A stretch of DNA of 23,641 bases from DATAFF01 sp036257595 (GTDB lineage Bacteria > Pseudomonadota > Alphaproteobacteria > Rhizobiales > Aestuariivirgaceae). The translations under genes were made by a program, and so were the position numbers. The notes beneath the pieces were generated by a model. That model was not told the DNA's origin, did not search any database, and saw only the letters and a list, made by a program, of their open reading frames with translations. Below are positions 21,889 to 23,641 of the stretch, one piece after another. The first letter of the stretch is position 1, and each line of letters opens with the position of its first letter. The stretch is taken from positions 1 to 23,641 of the forward strand of contig DATAFF010000107.1 of assembly GCA_036257595.1 (NCBI GenBank), written 5' to 3'.

Positions 21889-22776
21889 ATGGCCATCGCC
21901 AGCATGACCGGCTTTGCCCGGGTCGATGGCCAGACGGGGAGCTCGCGCTGGCATTGGGAGGCGCGCGCCGTCAATGGCAAGGCGTTCGAGGTCCGGCTCA
22001 GGCTGCCGAACGGGCTCGAGGCGCTGGAGGCGGAGCTGCGCGAGCGGGCCGGGCGACATGTTCGCCGCGGTACCGTGCAGGTGACGCTGCAGCTCAGGGA
22101 CGAGCTGCGGTCGGGTGCGGTCCGGGTCAATCACGCGGTGCTGGCGGAGCTCCTGCGGGTCGGCCGCGACCTCGCGACGACGCTCGGCTCGCCGGCGCCG
22201 ACGATCGAAGGGGTGCTGGGGCTGCCCGGTGTCATCGAGCTCGGCGAGCCCGAGCGCGACGAGGGCGAGATCGCCGCCCGCAATGCCGCGGTGATGGCCA
22301 GCGCCGAGGAGATGTTCGGGCGCTTGAGCGCCATGCAGCGGGCCGAGGGCGCCAAGCTCGAAAGCGTGCTCAAGGGTCAGCTGGCGCAGATCGCAGGCCT
22401 GGTGGCCGAGGCGCGGGAGGGGCAGGGCCGGGTGGCTGAGCTGATCCGCAGCCGGCTGGCCGAGCAGGTGGCCCGCCTCATCGACACCGGTCTCACCCTC
22501 GATCCCGAGCGGCTCCACCAGGAGGCCGCCATCCTCGCGACGCGTGCCGACATCCAGGAGGAGATCGACCGGCTGGGGGCCCATGTCGAGGCGGCCCGCG
22601 AGCTTCTCGAGTCGTCCGAGCCGGTCGGGCGGCGGCTCGATTTCCTGGCGCAGGAATTCAACCGCGAGGCCAATACCCTGTGCTCCAAGGCGGCCGACAC
22701 GGCGCTGATCCGCACCGGCCTCGCGCTCAAGGCGGTCATCGATCAGTTTCGCGAGCAGGTGCAGAATGTCCAATAG
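21889..22776 (+). CDS. YicC family endoribonuclease
   Basis: A 295-residue YicC protein. The N-terminal domain opens with the signature MTGFARVDG and has NGKAFEVRLRLPNGLEALE. The C-terminal DUF1732 part ends in the highly conserved segment RRLDFLAQEFNREANTLCSKAADTALIRTGLALKAVIDQFREQVQNVQ. E. coli YicC has been described as an endoribonuclease; the acidic, helical C-terminus is conserved here, so the same activity is likely. yicC upstream of gmk is a widespread arrangement. It begins one base after the mltG stop, and its last 11 bases overlap gmk. Confidence 0.95.
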   Translation: MAIASMTGFARVDGQTGSSRWHWEARAVNGKAFEVRLRLPNGLEALEAELRERAGRHVRRGTVQVTLQLRDELRSGAVRVNHAVLAELLRVGRDLATTLGSPAPTIEGVLGLPGVIELGEPERDEGEIAARNAAVMASAEEMFGRLSAMQRAEGAKLESVLKGQLAQIAGLVAEAREGQGRVAELIRSRLAEQVARLIDTGLTLDPERLHQEAAILATRADIQEEIDRLGAHVEAARELLESSEPVGRRLDFLAQEFNREANTLCSKAADTALIRTGLALKAVIDQFREQVQNVQ

Positions 22777-23431
22777 GCGCAAGGGTCCGCCGCCGCCCAC
22801 GCCCGAGCTCAAGCGGCGCGGCCTGCTGCTGGTGCTGTCGTCGCCGTCGGGGGCCGGCAAGACCACCCTGTCGCGGCGGCTGCTGGCGCGGGATCCGCTG
22901 TTCGAGATGTCGGTGTCGGTGACCACCCGCAAGCCGCGGAGCGGCGAGACCGAGGGGGTCGATTATCACTTCATCGACGACAAGCGCTTTACCGAGATGG
23001 TGGGGCGCGGCGAGCTCCTGGAATGGGCCGAGGTGTTCGGCCATCGCTATGGCACGCCGCGGGCACCGGTCGAGGCGGCGGTGGCGGCCGGGCGCGACAT
23101 GCTGTTCGACATCGATTGGCAGGGCACCCAGCAGCTGTCGCAGATGATGGGCGAGGATCTGGTGCGGGTCTTCGTGCTGCCGCCATCGGCCGAGGAGCTG
23201 AGGCGCCGGCTGATCGGCCGGGCCCAGGATTCGGCGGCGGTGGTGGCCAAGCGGATGGTCGAGGCGGGGACCGAGATCAGCCACTGGCCGGAATATGACT
23301 ATGTCATCGTCAATGCGACGCTGGAGGAGGCGGACCGCGAGATCGATGCCATCCTCGCCGCCGAGCGGCTGCGGTCGCGGCGTCGCACCGGCCTCACCGG
23401 GTTCGTGCGGAATTTGTTGAAGGAATTATAG
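22766..23431 (+). CDS. gmk: Guanylate kinase
   Basis: Phosphorylates GMP to GDP in purine nucleotide metabolism. In the 221-residue product the P-loop SSPSGAGKTT is at 25-34 with K32, followed by the GMP-binding region (SVSVTTRKPRSGETEGVDYHFI) and the DIDWQGTQQL motif. Compared with E. coli it has a short Arg/Pro-rich N-terminal extension (1-17) and a basic tail. The start overlaps yicC by 11 bases. The stop TAG is the first base triplet of a heptamer repeat element, so the 3' end of the gene has been formed by or against that element. Confidence 0.97.
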   Translation: MSNRRKGPPPPTPELKRRGLLLVLSSPSGAGKTTLSRRLLARDPLFEMSVSVTTRKPRSGETEGVDYHFIDDKRFTEMVGRGELLEWAEVFGHRYGTPRAPVEAAVAAGRDMLFDIDWQGTQQLSQMMGEDLVRVFVLPPSAEELRRRLIGRAQDSAAVVAKRMVEAGTEISHWPEYDYVIVNATLEEADREIDAILAAERLRSRRRTGLTGFVRNLLKEL

Positions 23432-23501
23432 GCAGTCGGCATTAGGCATTAGGCAGTCGGGAAGAGCACCGCCTACTGCCTACTGCCTACCGCCTACTGC
23501 C
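23429..23501. repeat. Heptamer hairpin element, copy 3, between gmk and rsmA
   Basis: Four direct units (GGCAGTC, GGCATTA, GGCATTA, GGCAGTC; 23431-23458), a loop with GGGAAGAGCACC, then four inverted units (TACTGCC, TACTGCC, TACCGCC, TACTGCC; 23474-23501). The two sides can pair into a long imperfect hairpin that fills the entire space between the convergent gmk and rsmA genes and could terminate both transcripts. The loop matches copy 1 at 10078-10089 except for one base. Confidence 0.85.
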
Positions 23502-23641
23502 TATTCGCTACCAATGCTGCCAGCCGGCAGAAGCCCGTCACCGGCACCTGCTCGGCGCGCATCTTGGCATCGAGGCCGGCGGCGCGGATCAGCGCCTCGG
23601 TGTCGCCGCCGAGCGCCTTCAGGCTGGTGCGCAGCATCTTG
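23494..23641 (-). CDS. rsmA: 16S rRNA dimethyladenosine transferase, C-terminal end
   Basis: Partial gene; its 5' part lies beyond the window. The 48 visible codons read KMLRTSLKALGGDTEALIRAAG and end with VPVTGFCRLAALVANRQ. This is the C-terminal helical domain of RsmA/KsgA, which dimethylates two adenines in helix 45 of 16S rRNA; the pattern SLK-LG, then AGLD, then a closing FCRLA is typical of the family. Its location next to gmk agrees with alphaproteobacterial gene order. The last two residues (Arg-Gln) and the stop codon are encoded by the heptamer element, so the original stop was probably elsewhere. Confidence 0.85.
   Translation of the reverse strand, partial: KMLRTSLKALGGDTEALIRAAGLDAKMRAEQVPVTGFCRLAALVANRQ

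Overview
This window is chromosomal DNA of an alphaproteobacterium, most likely of the Hyphomicrobiales (Rhizobiales). The evidence is the very high G+C of most genes, the divergent core clusters rpsF-rpsR-DUF2232-rplI and fabD-fabG-acpP-fabF-mltG-yicC-gmk, a canonical EcfG-type general stress promoter, and a giant membrane-anchored protein with apolipoprotein-like repeats that resembles the growth-pole ring proteins (GPR/RgsE) of polar-growing rhizobia. No rRNA, tRNA, CRISPR array, transposase or prophage was seen.

Layout. Bases 1-199 hold the 3' end of an unidentified, lower-GC plus-strand gene. It is convergent with a minus-strand block of mlaF, mlaE and alr (lipid-transport ATPase and permease; alanine racemase). 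Divergent from alr is a YihY/BrkB-family membrane protein. Next comes a tight four-gene operon (4081-5894) of small membrane-anchored proteins (a nutrient-deprivation-type protein, a YqjE-like holin-fold protein, a DUF3618 protein and a DUF883/YqjD-like protein). It is headed by GGAAC-N16-CGTT and closed by a 12-bp terminator hairpin. A 390-bp intergenic region precedes the 1257-residue GPR-like gene (6285-10058), which is built from 11-residue repeats. A low-GC islet (about 10100-11105) with one NYN-family nuclease gene follows.

The minus strand then carries dnaB, a cyclopropane-fatty-acid-synthase-like methyltransferase, and the ribosomal operon rpsF-rpsR-DUF2232-rplI. A 436-bp divergent region separates it from the plus-strand fatty-acid and envelope operon fabD-fabG-acpP-fabF-mltG-yicC-gmk. 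The window ends inside rsmA, which is convergent with gmk.

The most unusual feature is a family of three intergenic hairpin elements built from tandem 7-base units (consensus GGCAGTA/GGCAGTC/GGCATTA) followed by the same units inverted. They lie at 10061-10099, 16881-16998 and 23429-23501, each at a transcription-unit boundary. Two copies share the loop core GGGAAGARCACC. In the third, the element supplies the stop codons of both gmk and rsmA. With the EcfG-controlled operon and the repeat-rich GPR-like gene, this is the part most worth follow-up. The rest is ordinary, well-conserved housekeeping DNA.
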